From Deltaproteobacteria bacterium (GTDB taxonomy: Bacteria > Myxococcota_A > UBA796 > SXON01): DNA of 33,254 nt. Positions within the stretch are counted from its first letter, which is position 1, and each line of letters starts with the position of its first letter. The stretch is from the NCBI GenBank assembly GCA_947484175.1, contig CANKOI010000044.1:1-33254 (forward strand), written 5' to 3'. The notes beneath the pieces were generated by a model. It had not been told where the DNA came from, searched no databases, and saw only the letters and a program-made list of their open reading frames with translations. A program made the position numbers and the translations under genes. Below are positions 15,641 through 27,663 of this stretch, piece after piece.

Positions 15641-15644
15641 CCGA

Positions 15645-15896
15645 CTACTCGTTGGCCGCAGCCCCGCCGTCGGGCTCGACGAGCTCGAGCACCGCGCGAC
15701 GGTCACCGCTGGACGCGCTGAGCACCGTGCGGATCGCCCGCAGGGTTTCGCCATCGGGCCCGTGTACGCTGTCGCGGTCCGCATCGGCCACGGAGAGTTC
15801 GTAGAGGACGCTCGCCTCCCCTTCGACTTCGCGGATTTCTACGGCACTGGGATTCTTCACGATCCCTTGCACGAGATGCCGGAGCAGGGCCTGCAT
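15645..15896 (-). CDS. khpA: KhpA-type KH-domain RNA-binding protein
   Basis: This is a single KH domain of 83 residues in the standard position between rpsP and rimM. The N-terminal helix LLRHLVQGIVKNPSAVEI and the GETLRAIRTVL helix after the GxxG loop match KhpA, which binds RNA together with KhpB in other bacteria. The GxxG loop here reads GPDG (residues 46-49), flanked by Asp and Glu. The usual loop is lysine- or arginine-bearing (GKxG/GRxG type), so RNA binding may be weakened or altered. The ATG is at 15896, 4 bases after the rpsP stop. Confidence 0.88.
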   Translation of the reverse strand: MQALLRHLVQGIVKNPSAVEIREVEGEASVLYELSVADADRDSVHGPDGETLRAIRTVLSASSGDRRAVLELVEPDGGAAANE

Positions 15897-15900
15897 CGGA

Positions 15901-16155
15901 CTACGCCTCTACCGGCAGGGCCTTGCGGGCCTTGGCGATCAGGGCGGTTACCGTCTCTGACGGCTGCGCACCCTTTTGGATCCAGTAGTCCACGCGAGCC
16001 AAGTCGAGGCTGATCACCGGGGGCTCGACCATGGGGTTGTAGTGCCCCAGATATTCGAGGCAGCGCCCATCACGCGGAGAGCGCTTGTCGGCGACCGCGA
16101 AACGGTAGGAGGGCTTCTTCTTCGCGCCGGTGCGGGTGAGGCGAATGCGGACCAT
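15901..16155 (-). CDS. rpsP: 30S ribosomal protein S16
   Basis: S16 is a small-subunit assembly protein. The 84-residue product starts [19 protein letters not shown] and contains the typical [21 protein letters not shown] and later [18 protein letters not shown] segments. I set the start at the ATG at 16155 because AAGGA is seven bases upstream and the sequence then begins exactly like the family; an upstream in-frame start is not supported. It leads the rpsP-khpA-rimM-trmD operon. A 74-bp intergenic space before it contains a perfect palindrome and a weak promoter-like pair (TTGCCA, 17 bp, TAGTCG on the minus strand). Confidence 0.97.
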   Translation of the reverse strand: MVRIRLTRTGAKKKPSYRFAVADKRSPRDGRCLEYLGHYNPMVEPPVISLDLARVDYWIQKGAQPSETVTALIAKARKALPVEA

Positions 16156-16205
16156 GGTGTTCCTTCTCAGACGAGGGCCGGCGACTAACGCACAGGGGGT
16201 CGGAT

Positions 16206-16217
16206 GGCAAGCTTGCC
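16206..16217. promoter_or_regulatory. 12-bp perfect palindrome upstream of rpsP
   Basis: GGCAAGCTTGCC is a perfect 12-bp palindrome in the 74-bp space between the carboxylase gene stop and the rpsP start. It overlaps the only promoter-like -35 element (TTGCCA on the minus strand). It could be an operator or part of a short terminator stem for the carboxylase gene. Confidence 0.3.
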
Positions 16218-16229
16218 CTCCCTGCGTCC

Positions 16230-17786
16230 TCACAGAGGGATGTTTCCGTGTTTCCGAGGCGGGTTCCGGTCGCGTTTGTTCTCGAGGCTGTCGAAGGCCT
16301 CGACAAGGCGAGCGCGGGTGTCGCTGGGGCGGAGCACTTCGTCGATGAAGCCCAGCTCGGCGGCACGGTAGGGGTTGGCGAACCGTTCACGGTAGGTGGC
16401 CACAAGCTCGGCCTTCCGCGCGACGGGGTCCGCCGCGCGGGCGAGTTCTTGTCGAAAGATGATGTTGACGGCTCCGTCCGCCCCCATCACGGCGATCTCC
16501 GCGGTGGGCCACGCAAGGTTGAAGTCGGCGCGGAGGTGTTTGCTGTTCATCACGCAGTACGCCCCGCCATAGGCCTTGCGGGTGATCAGCGTGATCTTGG
16601 GAACCGTGGCCTCGGCGAAGGCGTAGAGCAGCTTGGCGCCATGCTTGATGATCCCGCCGTGCTCCTGTGCGGTGCCTGGCAGAAAGCCCGGTACGTCTTC
16701 AATCACCCACAAGGGGATGTTGAAGGCATCGCAGAACCGCACGAAGCGGGCAGCCTTGATCGACGCATTCACATCGAGAACACCGGCGAGCACTGCGGGC
16801 TGGTTGGCCACCACACCCACGCTGCGCCCGCCTAGGTGTACGAACCCGACCACCACGTTGGTGGCGTAGTCGGCCTGCACCTCGAGGAACCGCCCCTCGT
16901 CGGCCACCGCGGTGATCAGCTCCTTGATGTCATAGGGGCGATTCGGGTTGGTAGGCACGAGCTCATCGAGATCGGGGATCCGGCGATCGGGCGGATCGTC
17001 CGTGGGGCGCCGCGGGGCCTCTTCCATGTTGTTCTGGGGCAGGTAGCCGAGCAGCGCCCGCAGCACAGCCAACGCAGACTGCTCATCCTCCGTGGCGAAG
17101 TGGGCCACTCCGGACACCGCGGTGTGGGTCGTAGCGCCGCCCAGGGCTTCCTGAGTGACGTCTTCGTGGGTGACCGCACGGATCACGTCGGGCCCCGTCA
17201 CAAACATGAAGCTCGTTCCTTTGGCCATCACGAGGAAGTCGGTGATCGCCGGCGAGTACACCGCGCCCCCCGCGCAGGGGCCCAGGATGCCGCTGAGCTG
17301 GGGAACCACGCCGCTGGCGAGGGTGTTTCGCAAGAAGATGTCGGCGTAGCCGCCGAGGCTCTCCACTCCCTCTTGGATTCTTGCCCCGCCGCTGTCGTTG
17401 AGGCCGATCACGGGTGCGCCGTTCTTCATCGCGAGGTCCATCACCTTGCAGATCTTCTTCGCGTACGCGCCCGAGAGCGAGCCTCCGAAGACGGTGAAGT
17501 CTTGGGCAAAGACGTATACGAGGCGACCGTCGATCCGCCCGTAGCCCGTGACCACGCCATCGCCGGGCACGCGCTTCTCCGCCATTCCGAAGTCGTTGCA
17601 TCGGTGGACGACGAAGCGGTCGAGCTCGCGGAAAGTGCCGGCGTCGAGGAGCGCGTCGACCCGCTCTCGGGCGGTGAGCTTGCCCCCCGCGTGTTGGCGC
17701 AGCACGGCTACGGGACCGCCTCCGGCGATTGCCTTCTCGTTGAGCGCGTCGAGTTGGTGGTAGAGGGCTTCACGTTCCGGCTCCAA
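16230..17786 (-). CDS. pccB: Acyl-CoA carboxylase carboxyltransferase beta subunit (propionyl-CoA carboxylase type)
   Basis: This subunit transfers the carboxyl group from carboxybiotin to an acyl-CoA. The 518-residue protein has the crotonase-fold halves of the family: [15 protein letters not shown] at the start, the [17 protein letters not shown] oxyanion region, [16 protein letters not shown], and the C-terminal half with [20 protein letters not shown]. It ends KHGNIPL, as in PccB and MmdA. The position usually Asp in propionyl-CoA carboxylases (GGAYDVM) is C411 (GGAYCVM), so acyl preference is uncertain. No biotin carboxylase or biotin carrier gene is adjacent; the alpha subunit must lie elsewhere. 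The TTG start at 17786 has GGAGG four bases upstream. It is divergent from the beta-helix lipoprotein gene. Confidence 0.92.
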   Translation of the reverse strand: MEPEREALYHQLDALNEKAIAGGGPVAVLRQHAGGKLTARERVDALLDAGTFRELDRFVVHRCNDFGMAEKRVPGDGVVTGYGRIDGRLVYVFAQDFTVFGGSLSGAYAKKICKVMDLAMKNGAPVIGLNDSGGARIQEGVESLGGYADIFLRNTLASGVVPQLSGILGPCAGGAVYSPAITDFLVMAKGTSFMFVTGPDVIRAVTHEDVTQEALGGATTHTAVSGVAHFATEDEQSALAVLRALLGYLPQNNMEEAPRRPTDDPPDRRIPDLDELVPTNPNRPYDIKELITAVADEGRFLEVQADYATNVVVGFVHLGGRSVGVVANQPAVLAGVLDVNASIKAARFVRFCDAFNIPLWVIEDVPGFLPGTAQEHGGIIKHGAKLLYAFAEATVPKITLITRKAYGGAYCVMNSKHLRADFNLAWPTAEIAVMGADGAVNIIFRQELARAADPVARKAELVATYRERFANPYRAAELGFIDEVLRPSDTRARLVEAFDSLENKRDRNPPRKHGNIPL

Positions 17787-17874
17787 GAGGCCTCCGAAGG
17801 GTGCGCGGGCGTAACCGGCGCGCTTGTGGAATTCTCGCGGCGCGGCTACCTTGGGGTGCCGTTGGAGCCTCTGG

Positions 17875-20631
17875 ATGCGCCTATCTCTTCGCTACGCCCC
17901 GCTCGTTCTCGCCCTCGGCTGCCCTGAAGGTGGGAAGGATGAGGACTCCGGAGGCAGCGACATCGGCTCCGACACGGGTGACATCGACCACGGGCCGCCC
18001 GGCTGCATCAACCTCAACGGTGAAGAGGGCGACTTCGCCACCATCACCGAAGCCATGAAGTACGCCGCAGACGGCGACACCGTGAACGTGTGCGCGGGCG
18101 AGTACTCGGAAACCGTGACGATTCTCAAGGCGGTGGCGGTGGTCGGGGAAGGCAGCCTGCTGAACAGCATCGATGCGCCCGTGAACCAACCCGCATTCGA
18201 CATCGTGGCGAACGACGCGAGTGTGTCGGGCTTCACGATCACCAGCACCCGATCCGGCGTGGTGGTCGAGGATTCCACGAACGTGGCCCTCACCGACCTC
18301 GTGTTTGACGCCCCCGCCAACTACGGTGTCGAGGCGTCGGAGGCCACCAACCTCACGATCAGCGGCTGCACGTTCACCTACGCGGCGTACGGTGGGGTCT
18401 TTCTCAGCGGCGGCTCGGCCACGGTCGACAGCTCGGTGTTCAACGAGCCCACCAGCTACGGAATCTGGGCCACCGACGGCAACGTGCTCATGGCTACGAA
18501 CAACGTGTTCACCGGCGTGGTGGCCACGGCCAACGACGGCAGCGACGGGCACGCGATCTTCGCGCAGAAGAGCACCGTTTCCACGATGCAGAACCAGGTG
18601 AGTGCCACCGAGCTGTTCGGCTTCTGGGTGGAGGATGGTTCGCTCACGATGGATGGCGACGTCATCAATGACGCGGCCTACGGCGTGCTGGCGTTCGACT
18701 CCGTCTTCACCGCCACGGGCGTGTCGATCTACGGCGCGCAGTCTCAGGGAATCTACGCTTCAACGTCCTCCGGGCCCGTTGCGATCACCGATACAAACGT
18801 GCTCTTGAACGGAGGCGCAACCACGGGGCTCACCTCCTGTTCGGCGGGCTACACCGAGTTTGCGGGGTGGTGCGGGGGCATCCTCGTGGCGGCGCCCGAG
18901 CTGAGCCTCTCGGGTGTCAGCATCGCCGACTACGAGAACTACGGCGTCTACTTGGTGCCGTACAAGGCGTCTGGCGAGATGAACCTGTCGATCACCGACA
19001 CTTCGCTCGACAACAACGGGCGCTGGAGCCTTTTCGCGAGCAACGTGGTGGCTGCTGTCGACGGGCTGAGCGTGACGGGACACCGTGAGCCCGACGCCGC
19101 GAACACCCAACCCTGCTACGGCTACGTGAATCAGGGCACCTCCGCGGTGTTCGAGCTCTCCGAATTGACGATGGTGAATTCCACGATTGTGGGCAGCGAG
19201 GGCTGGGGGTTGTCGTTGGTGCAGTCCACGGCCGACGTGGCCGCGTCCACCCTCGGCGCCGCGGAGTGCGCGGGGATCATCTCGTACGAGAGCACGCTGG
19301 TGGGGAGCGGAAACACATTCGGCTCCGGCACCGACTACGGCGCCGTATTCAACTACTCGGGCGCGCTGATCCTCGACGGCAACAGCTTCGTGGACACGAG
19401 GGTGACCGACATCGACACCTACGAAGACACCAGCAATCCCGGTGCCTATACGCGCTACGAGTACACCAACCAGGGCCGCGACGTCACCTCGACCTACGGC
19501 ACGGCCTGCCAGATCAGCAACAACACCTTCACCGGCGGCGGCATCTCGGTGGTCGTGGAGATCAGCGGGTGCGACATCCGTGGCAACTCGTGGAACGACT
19601 ACAACGGCACCCTCGTGCAGGCCTATCAGGGCGACCCGAGCGACCCGGTGGTGGTGAAGGACAACGCGGCGGACGACTTCGGCGGGCAGGCCGTGTATGC
19701 CACCTACGGGTACGTCGAGGTGGAAGACTTCCGAATCGGGGACACCCGGCCGTATTCCTACGGCTACGCCTCATACTACGTGGCCGCGGATGGCACGGAA
19801 ACGCTCAACTACAGCTACGAGGCCAGCTACGGCAACCCCGTGTTTGAGTCGTACGGGTACTACTACGGATACTGGAGCGACACCGACGCCGACGGCATCG
19901 CCGACACGTACACGGAGACGGCGCTCCCCAGCGGGATGTCGCTGAAGAACGTGAGCGTCGGCAACGCGTACTCCACCGTGGTGCAGGGTCAGGAAGCCAC
20001 GCTGGAGATCGTGGACCTCAGCGTGGAGTCGAGCGGCGGCTACGGCCTGTACGCCTACTGGGGCCACTACGCGCCCGAGCTCGAGATCGAGGGCATGGAC
20101 ATCGGCTCCACCGCCTACGCGGGCATTCAGCTCGACGCGAACTCGGCAGACGCGGGCTACGCGCTGCTCACCGACGTGGAGATCGGCGTAGCCGGCGGAG
20201 CCGGCGTGAGCTTGACGGGCTTTGCCGAATGGGCGGTCAGCGAACTTTCGGTGCTCGACGCCGGTTCGCATGGTTTCTACGCTACGGGGGAGAACAGCTA
20301 CTACGACTCCGCCACCTCCACGTGGATGACCACCCCGCTGGAGCACATCGGTTCGCTTCAAGACTCGGTGATCGTCGGCGCCACGTTGGAAGGCGTGTAC
20401 GTGCAGAACGGCACCTTCCTGCTGGAGGGGGTGAATGTCTCGAGCGCCGACACTCACGGCGTGACGTTGGGCTCGCTGACCGCTTGGGTGGAAGACAACG
20501 CGCTGACGGGCAACAATGGCTACGGCATGGCCTGCTCGTCGGTGGTCTTCTCCTACTGCGGTGCGAACGACCTCAGCGGCAACACGGCCGGCGAGCACGA
20601 TGGCTGCTCCGACGACTGCGTCGTCTTCTGA
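17875..20631 (+). CDS. Right-handed beta-helix lipoprotein
   Basis: This is a predicted surface lipoprotein of about 918 residues. From the ATG at 17875 (GGAG seven bases before) it has a proper leader [16 protein letters not shown] with a lipobox-like LALGC and an Asp/Gly/Ser-rich spacer. The entry segment [30 protein letters not shown] is typical of pectate-lyase-like (PbH1/DUF1565) solenoids. About thirty short rungs then repeat the pattern of small strand, turn and G-V/I (for example [19 protein letters not shown]). A Tyr-rich stretch at about residues 605-690 breaks the rungs. It includes DTDADGIAD (669-677), a thrombospondin type 3-like calcium motif. No catalytic site is evident. It may bind polysaccharide or mediate adhesion. 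Confidence 0.85.
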   Translation: MRLSLRYAPLVLALGCPEGGKDEDSGGSDIGSDTGDIDHGPPGCINLNGEEGDFATITEAMKYAADGDTVNVCAGEYSETVTILKAVAVVGEGSLLNSIDAPVNQPAFDIVANDASVSGFTITSTRSGVVVEDSTNVALTDLVFDAPANYGVEASEATNLTISGCTFTYAAYGGVFLSGGSATVDSSVFNEPTSYGIWATDGNVLMATNNVFTGVVATANDGSDGHAIFAQKSTVSTMQNQVSATELFGFWVEDGSLTMDGDVINDAAYGVLAFDSVFTATGVSIYGAQSQGIYASTSSGPVAITDTNVLLNGGATTGLTSCSAGYTEFAGWCGGILVAAPELSLSGVSIADYENYGVYLVPYKASGEMNLSITDTSLDNNGRWSLFASNVVAAVDGLSVTGHREPDAANTQPCYGYVNQGTSAVFELSELTMVNSTIVGSEGWGLSLVQSTADVAASTLGAAECAGIISYESTLVGSGNTFGSGTDYGAVFNYSGALILDGNSFVDTRVTDIDTYEDTSNPGAYTRYEYTNQGRDVTSTYGTACQISNNTFTGGGISVVVEISGCDIRGNSWNDYNGTLVQAYQGDPSDPVVVKDNAADDFGGQAVYATYGYVEVEDFRIGDTRPYSYGYASYYVAADGTETLNYSYEASYGNPVFESYGYYYGYWSDTDADGIADTYTETALPSGMSLKNVSVGNAYSTVVQGQEATLEIVDLSVESSGGYGLYAYWGHYAPELEIEGMDIGSTAYAGIQLDANSADAGYALLTDVEIGVAGGAGVSLTGFAEWAVSELSVLDAGSHGFYATGENSYYDSATSTWMTTPLEHIGSLQDSVIVGATLEGVYVQNGTFLLEGVNVSSADTHGVTLGSLTAWVEDNALTGNNGYGMACSSVVFSYCGANDLSGNTAGEHDGCSDDCVVF

Positions 20632-20634
20632 ACC

Positions 20635-23045
<2,411 letters not shown>

Positions 23046-23046
23046 C

Positions 23047-23658
23047 GTGCGCGCGGGCCGCGTCACCCTCTGTTGGGCGGCGACGGCTTGTGCATCGGCG
23101 GCGCTGGAACCGCTTCCGGCGAAGGTGGTGGCGGAAGGGGTGACGGTGCAGGCGCGCAGTGAGCACGGTGCGTACGAGGTGCACCTCGCGGGCGCTGAGG
23201 GAGAACCGGGGAGCGGCGTGCAGGCGACCGGAACTCGGGTGTCAGCGCGCGCCCCTACCGGCCCCGAACTGGAGATCGTGGCGGCGCGCTCCTCGTGGGA
23301 CCTCAAGGGGCGCACGGCGCACTTCGAGGGCAACGTGATTGCCACTCGCGGCGACGTGACGATGCGCTGCTCCACGCTGGATGTGGTGTACGCAGGTGCA
23401 GATGCGATCGAAACGGTCGTGGCCAGCGGCGGCGTGAGGGTGGAGAGGGGCGCACGGCTCGCCGAGGCGAGCCGTGCCGAGCTGGTCGGGAAGACCGGCC
23501 GCATCACGCTCACCGGGGAGCCCCGACTTGCGGAAGGCGTGAACGTGCTCGTGGGCGAACGCATCGTCCTCTGGCTGGACGATGAACGTGCCGACTGTGA
23601 AGGGGGGGCGACTGGGCCCTGTCGCCTCGTCGTGGCGCCTGGTGCGCTCGGGGGGTGA
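23047..23658 (+). CDS. lptA: LptA/OstA-like LPS transport protein
   Basis: This is a predicted periplasmic protein of 203 residues with a signal-peptide-like start (RAGRVTLCWAATACASAA) from a GTG one base after the pyrG stop. The mature part is the beta-jelly-roll pattern of the OstA/LptA-like N-terminal domain: AHFEGNVIATRGDVTMRCS, VVYAGADAIETVVASGGVRV, and ARLAEASRAELVGKTGRITL followed by TGEPRL. LptA bridges LPS from the inner-membrane LptBFGC complex to LptD. LptC shares the fold and cannot be fully excluded, but the cleavable-looking leader and the gene neighbours kdsB and pyrG favour LptA. The lptB and rpoN genes that often follow are absent. Confidence 0.72.
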   Translation: MRAGRVTLCWAATACASAALEPLPAKVVAEGVTVQARSEHGAYEVHLAGAEGEPGSGVQATGTRVSARAPTGPELEIVAARSSWDLKGRTAHFEGNVIATRGDVTMRCSTLDVVYAGADAIETVVASGGVRVERGARLAEASRAELVGKTGRITLTGEPRLAEGVNVLVGERIVLWLDDERADCEGGATGPCRLVVAPGALGG

Positions 23659-23700
23659 GTGGGGGCACCTGCCGGGCTACGATGCCGCAGCGAGGTACCC

Positions 23701-24138
23701 ATGAAGATCATTGCCGGTTCGGATCACGGTGGGCTGTCGCTGAAGCGCGTGCTCGTGGAGCGAATGCGGGGCCAGGGGCACGAGGTGGTGGACGCGGGCA
23801 CCGACTCCACGGCGAGCTGCGATTACCCCGACTACGCCTTTCTCGTGGCTCGGGCCGTGGCCGCCGGCGAAGCCGAGTTCGGCCTGCTCGTGTGCGGCAC
23901 CGGCCAGGGGATGGCGATGGCGGCCAACCGGGTTCCCGGTGTGCGTGCTGCGGTGGTGAGCGACAGTTTCACCGCCCACGCCACGCGGGAGCACAACGAC
24001 GCGAATGTGCTCTGCCTCGGGGAGCGCGTCGTGGGCGCGGGCCTCGCCGCGGAGCTGCTCGACACCTTCCTGAGCGCCCGATTCGAGGGCGGTCGCCACG
24101 CCGGACGGGTGGCAAAGATGGGGCAGCTCGGCGGGTGA
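23701..24138 (+). CDS. rpiB: Ribose-5-phosphate isomerase B
   Basis: RpiB interconverts ribose-5-P and ribulose-5-P. The 145-residue product starts [16 protein letters not shown] and contains C65 in [23 protein letters not shown]98-region [19 protein letters not shown], and DYPDYA, all typical of the RpiB/LacAB family. CGAGG precedes the ATG by six bases, so an upstream in-frame GTG is unlikely. Ribulose-5-P is the substrate of DHBP synthase (ribB, downstream) and the precursor of arabinose-5-P for Kdo, which may explain its place in this operon. Confidence 0.95.
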   Translation: MKIIAGSDHGGLSLKRVLVERMRGQGHEVVDAGTDSTASCDYPDYAFLVARAVAAGEAEFGLLVCGTGQGMAMAANRVPGVRAAVVSDSFTAHATREHNDANVLCLGERVVGAGLAAELLDTFLSARFEGGRHAGRVAKMGQLGG

Positions 24139-24181
24139 CCAGGGGATCGGGTTAGGCCCCCGCGCGCCCGCGGAGCCGCCT

Positions 24182-25420
24182 GTGACCCTGACTCGTCAAG
24201 ACCCCGAAGTGGCCGCGTTGATCGCCCGGGAAGGGGTACGTCAGCGAGAAGATATCGAGCTGATTGCCTCCGAGAACTACGTGTCGGCAGCCGTGATGGA
24301 GGCCGCCGGGAGCGCGCTCACCAACAAGTACGCCGAGGGCTTGCCGGGCAAGCGGTACTACGGCGGCTGCGAAGTGGTCGACGAGGTGGAGGAGCTCGCC
24401 CGATCGCGGGTGAAGCGCTTGTTCGCGGGCAGCGAAGGCGTCAACGTGCAGCCCCACTCGGGCGCCCAGGCCAACGGCGCGGTCTATCTGGCAGCCTTGA
24501 AGCCGGGAGATACGCTCCTCGGCCTCGATCTGAGCAACGGCGGCCACCTCACCCATGGCTCCCCTGCGAACAGCTCGGGAAAGCTGTACCGGGCCGTGCA
24601 CTACAAGGTCGACGACCGTGGGCGCATCGACCTCGATCAGGTGCGGGAGTTGGCCCTTCGGGAGCGCCCGAAGATGATTGTGACGGGCGCGAGTGCCTAC
24701 CCCCGACACTGGGACTTCGCGGGGTTTCGCACCATTGCCGATGAAGTGGGCGCCTTGCTCCTCGCCGACATGGCGCACGTCGCGGGCCTCGTGGCCGCAG
24801 GGCTCCACCCCACCCCCTTCGGCCACTGCGACTACGTGACGACCACCACGCACAAGACGCTGCGTGGGCCGCGCGGCGGCGTGGCGTTCGCTCGTGAGGA
24901 CTTGATGAAGGGCCTGAACAGCGCGGTTTTCCCGGGCTCGCAGGGGGGCCCGCTCATGCACATCATCGCCGCCAAGGCTGTGGCGTTCGAGGAAGCGCTC
25001 CAACCCTCCTTCCGGGTGTACGCGCAGGCGGTGCTCGACAACGCTCAGGCCATGGCTGCTGAGCTCACCCGCCGGGGTTTTGGCCTGGTGTCCGGCGGCA
25101 CCGACAACCACCTCCTGCTGCTCGACCTCTCCTCGCGCGAGACCAGCGGCAAAGACGCCGAGATCGCTCTGGGAAAAGCGGGCATCACCGTGAACAAGAA
25201 CACCGTCCCCAACGAGAAGCGCAGCCCGTTTGTGACCAGCGGGATCCGCGTCGGCACTCCTGCGATGACCACGCGCGGGCTCGGAGTGGCCGAGGCTACC
25301 CTTGTGGCCGGATGGATGGCCGACGTTCTGGAGCACCATTCTGACGACGGTCGGCTCTCCGCAATCCGCGCAGACGTGCACGCATTGAGCGCACGATTCC
25401 CGGTCCCGGGGCTGGGGTAG
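24182..25420 (+). CDS. glyA: Serine hydroxymethyltransferase
   Basis: GlyA converts serine and tetrahydrofolate to glycine and methylene-THF, with PLP bound to lysine. The 412-residue protein contains [19 protein letters not shown], the [12 protein letters not shown] segment, [22 protein letters not shown] and the PLP site [14 protein letters not shown] with K225. C-terminal [14 protein letters not shown] is also present. A GTG start with GGAG seven bases upstream is used. It ends three bases before the nrdR GTG. The glyA-nrdR-ribD-ribE order is common in Gram-negative bacteria. Confidence 0.98.
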   Translation: MTLTRQDPEVAALIAREGVRQREDIELIASENYVSAAVMEAAGSALTNKYAEGLPGKRYYGGCEVVDEVEELARSRVKRLFAGSEGVNVQPHSGAQANGAVYLAALKPGDTLLGLDLSNGGHLTHGSPANSSGKLYRAVHYKVDDRGRIDLDQVRELALRERPKMIVTGASAYPRHWDFAGFRTIADEVGALLLADMAHVAGLVAAGLHPTPFGHCDYVTTTTHKTLRGPRGGVAFAREDLMKGLNSAVFPGSQGGPLMHIIAAKAVAFEEALQPSFRVYAQAVLDNAQAMAAELTRRGFGLVSGGTDNHLLLLDLSSRETSGKDAEIALGKAGITVNKNTVPNEKRSPFVTSGIRVGTPAMTTRGLGVAEATLVAGWMADVLEHHSDDGRLSAIRADVHALSARFPVPGLG

Positions 25421-25423
25421 CCG

Positions 25424-25879
25424 GTGGACTGCCCGAGCTGCCAAAACGGCGACACCCGGGTGGTCGACAGCCGCGAGGCCGTGGACAGCATCCGGCGTCG
25501 TCGTGAGTGCCAGCGCTGCGAGTTTCGGTTCACCACATTCGAAAGGGTAGAGTTTCGCCTTCCAGATGTGCTGAAGCGTGATGGTCGCCGCCAACATTTT
25601 AATCGCGACAAGCTTCTCGCTGGCCTTCGCCTCGCGTGCCGGAAGCGCCCCGTCGCCGAGGAGCAGCTCGATGCTGCCTGTGCTCGGGTGGAGGCCGAAC
25701 TGGCGCGCCGCTCCGGAGACGTCGAGACTCGGGAGATTGGTGATCTTGCACTTTTGGAGCTCGGAAAGCTCGACGACGTAGCCTATCTACGCTTCGCGTC
25801 GGTGTACCACGAGATCACCTCTCCCAGCGATTTCCTCGCCGTGCTTCAGCCCTTGCTGGAGCGGAGGCGGGAGGGGTGA
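25424..25879 (+). CDS. nrdR: Transcriptional repressor NrdR
   Basis: NrdR represses ribonucleotide reductase genes in response to dATP/ATP. The 151-residue sequence has the zinc ribbon C3/C6 and C29/C32 (MDCPSC, RRRRECQRCEFRFTTFE). The ATP-cone domain has VLKRDGRRQHFNRDKLLAGL, and the C-terminal DDVAYLRFASVYHEI is typical. The GTG start is three bases after the glyA stop. No NrdR box is seen in this window, so its targets are elsewhere. Its stop overlaps the ribD start (GTGA). Confidence 0.96.
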   Translation: MDCPSCQNGDTRVVDSREAVDSIRRRRECQRCEFRFTTFERVEFRLPDVLKRDGRRQHFNRDKLLAGLRLACRKRPVAEEQLDAACARVEAELARRSGDVETREIGDLALLELGKLDDVAYLRFASVYHEITSPSDFLAVLQPLLERRREG

Positions 25880-26943
25880 GAAACGACGACCGCTTCATGG
25901 GGCTGGCGCTCGATCTCGCCCGTCGCGGCCTTGGCCGCACCACCCCAAATCCGCCCGTGGGGGCCGTGATCGTGCAGGATGGCGTAGTGGTCGCGGAGGG
26001 CTGGACCCAACCGCCAGGGTTGGCGCACGCGGAGCCCTACGCCCTCGCCGCCGCCGATCGGGCCGGAGTGAAGCTGCACGACGCCACGATGTACGTCACG
26101 CTGGAACCCTGCTGCCATCACGGTCGTACGGCCCCCTGTACCGACGCCATCCTCCGCACGGGGGTGTCGCGCGTGGTGATCGGAACCATCGACCCCTTTC
26201 CTCTGGTGGCCGGCCGAGGGATTGCACAGCTCCGGGAGGCGGGGCTCGACGTCGTGGTGGGCACCCGTGAGGCCGAGTGCCGCCGCCTGATGCTGGGGTT
26301 CATCCGGGCCCACACCGAGGGGCTCCCGGAGGTAACGCTGAAGGCGGCAATCACCCTCGACGGGCGGATTGCGAGTTCAACGGGGGAGGCGCGCTGGATC
26401 ACGGGGCCCGCCGCACGCGAACTGAGCCACCGGCTGCGCGATCAGCACGATGCCATCGTCGTGGGCGTGGGTACTGTACTCGCCGACGACCCGGAGTTGA
26501 CCACGCGGATTCCCGGCGGCCGCGATGCCGTGCCGGTGGTGCTGGACTCCTCGTTACGAACGCCGCCGGGGGCGGCCGTGTTGCGCCGAGGCACTGCGTT
26601 GGTGTACTGCGCGACAGAGGCGCCCGAACGCGGCCTTCCCGGCGCCACCCTCATTCGTGTGCCGAGCGGACCCTCCGGGGTAGACCTCCAGTCGGTGCTG
26701 AGGGATCTCGCGGCCCGCGGGCTCCATCGCGTGCTTGTCGACGGAGGCGCGCATGTGCACCGCAGCTTCATCGACGCGGGCTGCGCCGATCGCCTCGAGC
26801 TGTTTGTGAACGCGCGGGTGCTCGCCGGCGGCCCGGGCTTCTTGGCGGGACCAGGCTACGCGCTCGCCCAGGCACCCTCGTTCCGGATCGACCTCGTAGA
26901 GCGCGTGGGTGACGACCTGCGACTGGCTCTCGAACGCGGGTGA
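25876..26943 (+). CDS. ribD: Bifunctional riboflavin deaminase/reductase RibD
   Basis: RibD deaminates and then reduces the pyrimidine product of GTP cyclohydrolase II. The deaminase domain (about 1-145) has the zinc site H51-A-E53, and C79 and C88 in PCCHHGRTAPC; the Asn normally after HAE is replaced by Pro (HAEPYAL). The reductase domain starts near LKAAITLDGRIASSTGEARWITG and includes HDAIVVGVGTVLADDPELTTR and LVDGGAHVHRSFI. The total of 355 residues is normal. The GTG overlaps the nrdR stop. No FMN riboswitch was found before the gene. Confidence 0.96.
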   Translation: MRNDDRFMGLALDLARRGLGRTTPNPPVGAVIVQDGVVVAEGWTQPPGLAHAEPYALAAADRAGVKLHDATMYVTLEPCCHHGRTAPCTDAILRTGVSRVVIGTIDPFPLVAGRGIAQLREAGLDVVVGTREAECRRLMLGFIRAHTEGLPEVTLKAAITLDGRIASSTGEARWITGPAARELSHRLRDQHDAIVVGVGTVLADDPELTTRIPGGRDAVPVVLDSSLRTPPGAAVLRRGTALVYCATEAPERGLPGATLIRVPSGPSGVDLQSVLRDLAARGLHRVLVDGGAHVHRSFIDAGCADRLELFVNARVLAGGPGFLAGPGYALAQAPSFRIDLVERVGDDLRLALERG

Positions 26944-27003
26944 ACCACCCCGTGCTGAGCCGCTGCCGTGGCCGCCCGCGCCCTAGTGCGGTATGCGCCG
27001 CCG

Positions 27004-27663
27004 ATGTTCACGGGGCTCGTTCAAGCAGTCGGAACGGTCCGCTCGGCACGCAAGGCTGGAACGGGCCGCGTACTATGGGTGGAGGCTGAGTTCAACGACC
27101 TGCAACGCGGCGAGTCGATCTCGCACGACGGAGTGTGCCTCACGGTGGAGGCGGTTGAAGGCAGGGCGTTCCAGGTGACCACGGGGGAGGAAACCCGAAG
27201 GCGAACCACCTTAGCTGACTGCGCACGGGGCTTCCGTGTTCACCTAGAACGCGCCTTGCTACCCACGGATCGGATCGGCGGGCATTTGGTAACAGGGCAT
27301 GTCGATGGAATTGGCAAAATTGTTCGGGTGGACCACCGCCCTGGATTCGTTGAAGTAGAGGTTGAAGTACCAGAAGGTCTGGGTGTGTATGTCGCAGAAA
27401 AAGGCTGCGTGACGATCGACGGCGTAAGCCTGACGGTGAACCGGGCCGCGGGGGACCGACTGGTGGTCGGCATCATTCCCCACACCGCCTCGGTCACCAA
27501 GTTCGGCGGCATCCTCGTTGGCACCGCGGTCAACATCGAAGTGGACCTCGTGGCCCGCTATGTGCGCCAGATGTTGTCTCCATGGCTCGGCGCGTCGCCG
27601 CCAGCCGAAACGAACCTGCTTCAGGTCTTGCAGGCGAACGGATTTTTGAAGGAGTCGAGATGA
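27004..27663 (+). CDS. ribE: Riboflavin synthase alpha chain
   Basis: Riboflavin synthase dismutates two lumazine molecules to riboflavin. The product of about 219 residues has the canonical start [10 protein letters not shown] and two homologous lumazine-binding repeats: residues 1-96 with [12 protein letters not shown], and 97-195 with [13 protein letters not shown] and [13 protein letters not shown]. The C-terminus has [15 protein letters not shown]. The start at 27004 follows the family; a GTG at 26968 adds twelve residues. Its stop overlaps the ribBX-type start (ATGA). Confidence 0.96.
   Translation: MFTGLVQAVGTVRSARKAGTGRVLWVEAEFNDLQRGESISHDGVCLTVEAVEGRAFQVTTGEETRRRTTLADCARGFRVHLERALLPTDRIGGHLVTGHVDGIGKIVRVDHRPGFVEVEVEVPEGLGVYVAEKGCVTIDGVSLTVNRAAGDRLVVGIIPHTASVTKFGGILVGTAVNIEVDLVARYVRQMLSPWLGASPPAETNLLQVLQANGFLKESR

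Noticed and set aside
24139-24181. Glycine riboswitch before glyA
   Set aside because: The 43-bp intergenic space cannot hold one, and no matching motif is present.
26944-27003. Possible FMN riboswitch before the riboflavin genes
   Set aside because: The 60-bp gap before ribE is too short and shows no RFN element; the gap before ribD does not exist because the gene overlaps nrdR.
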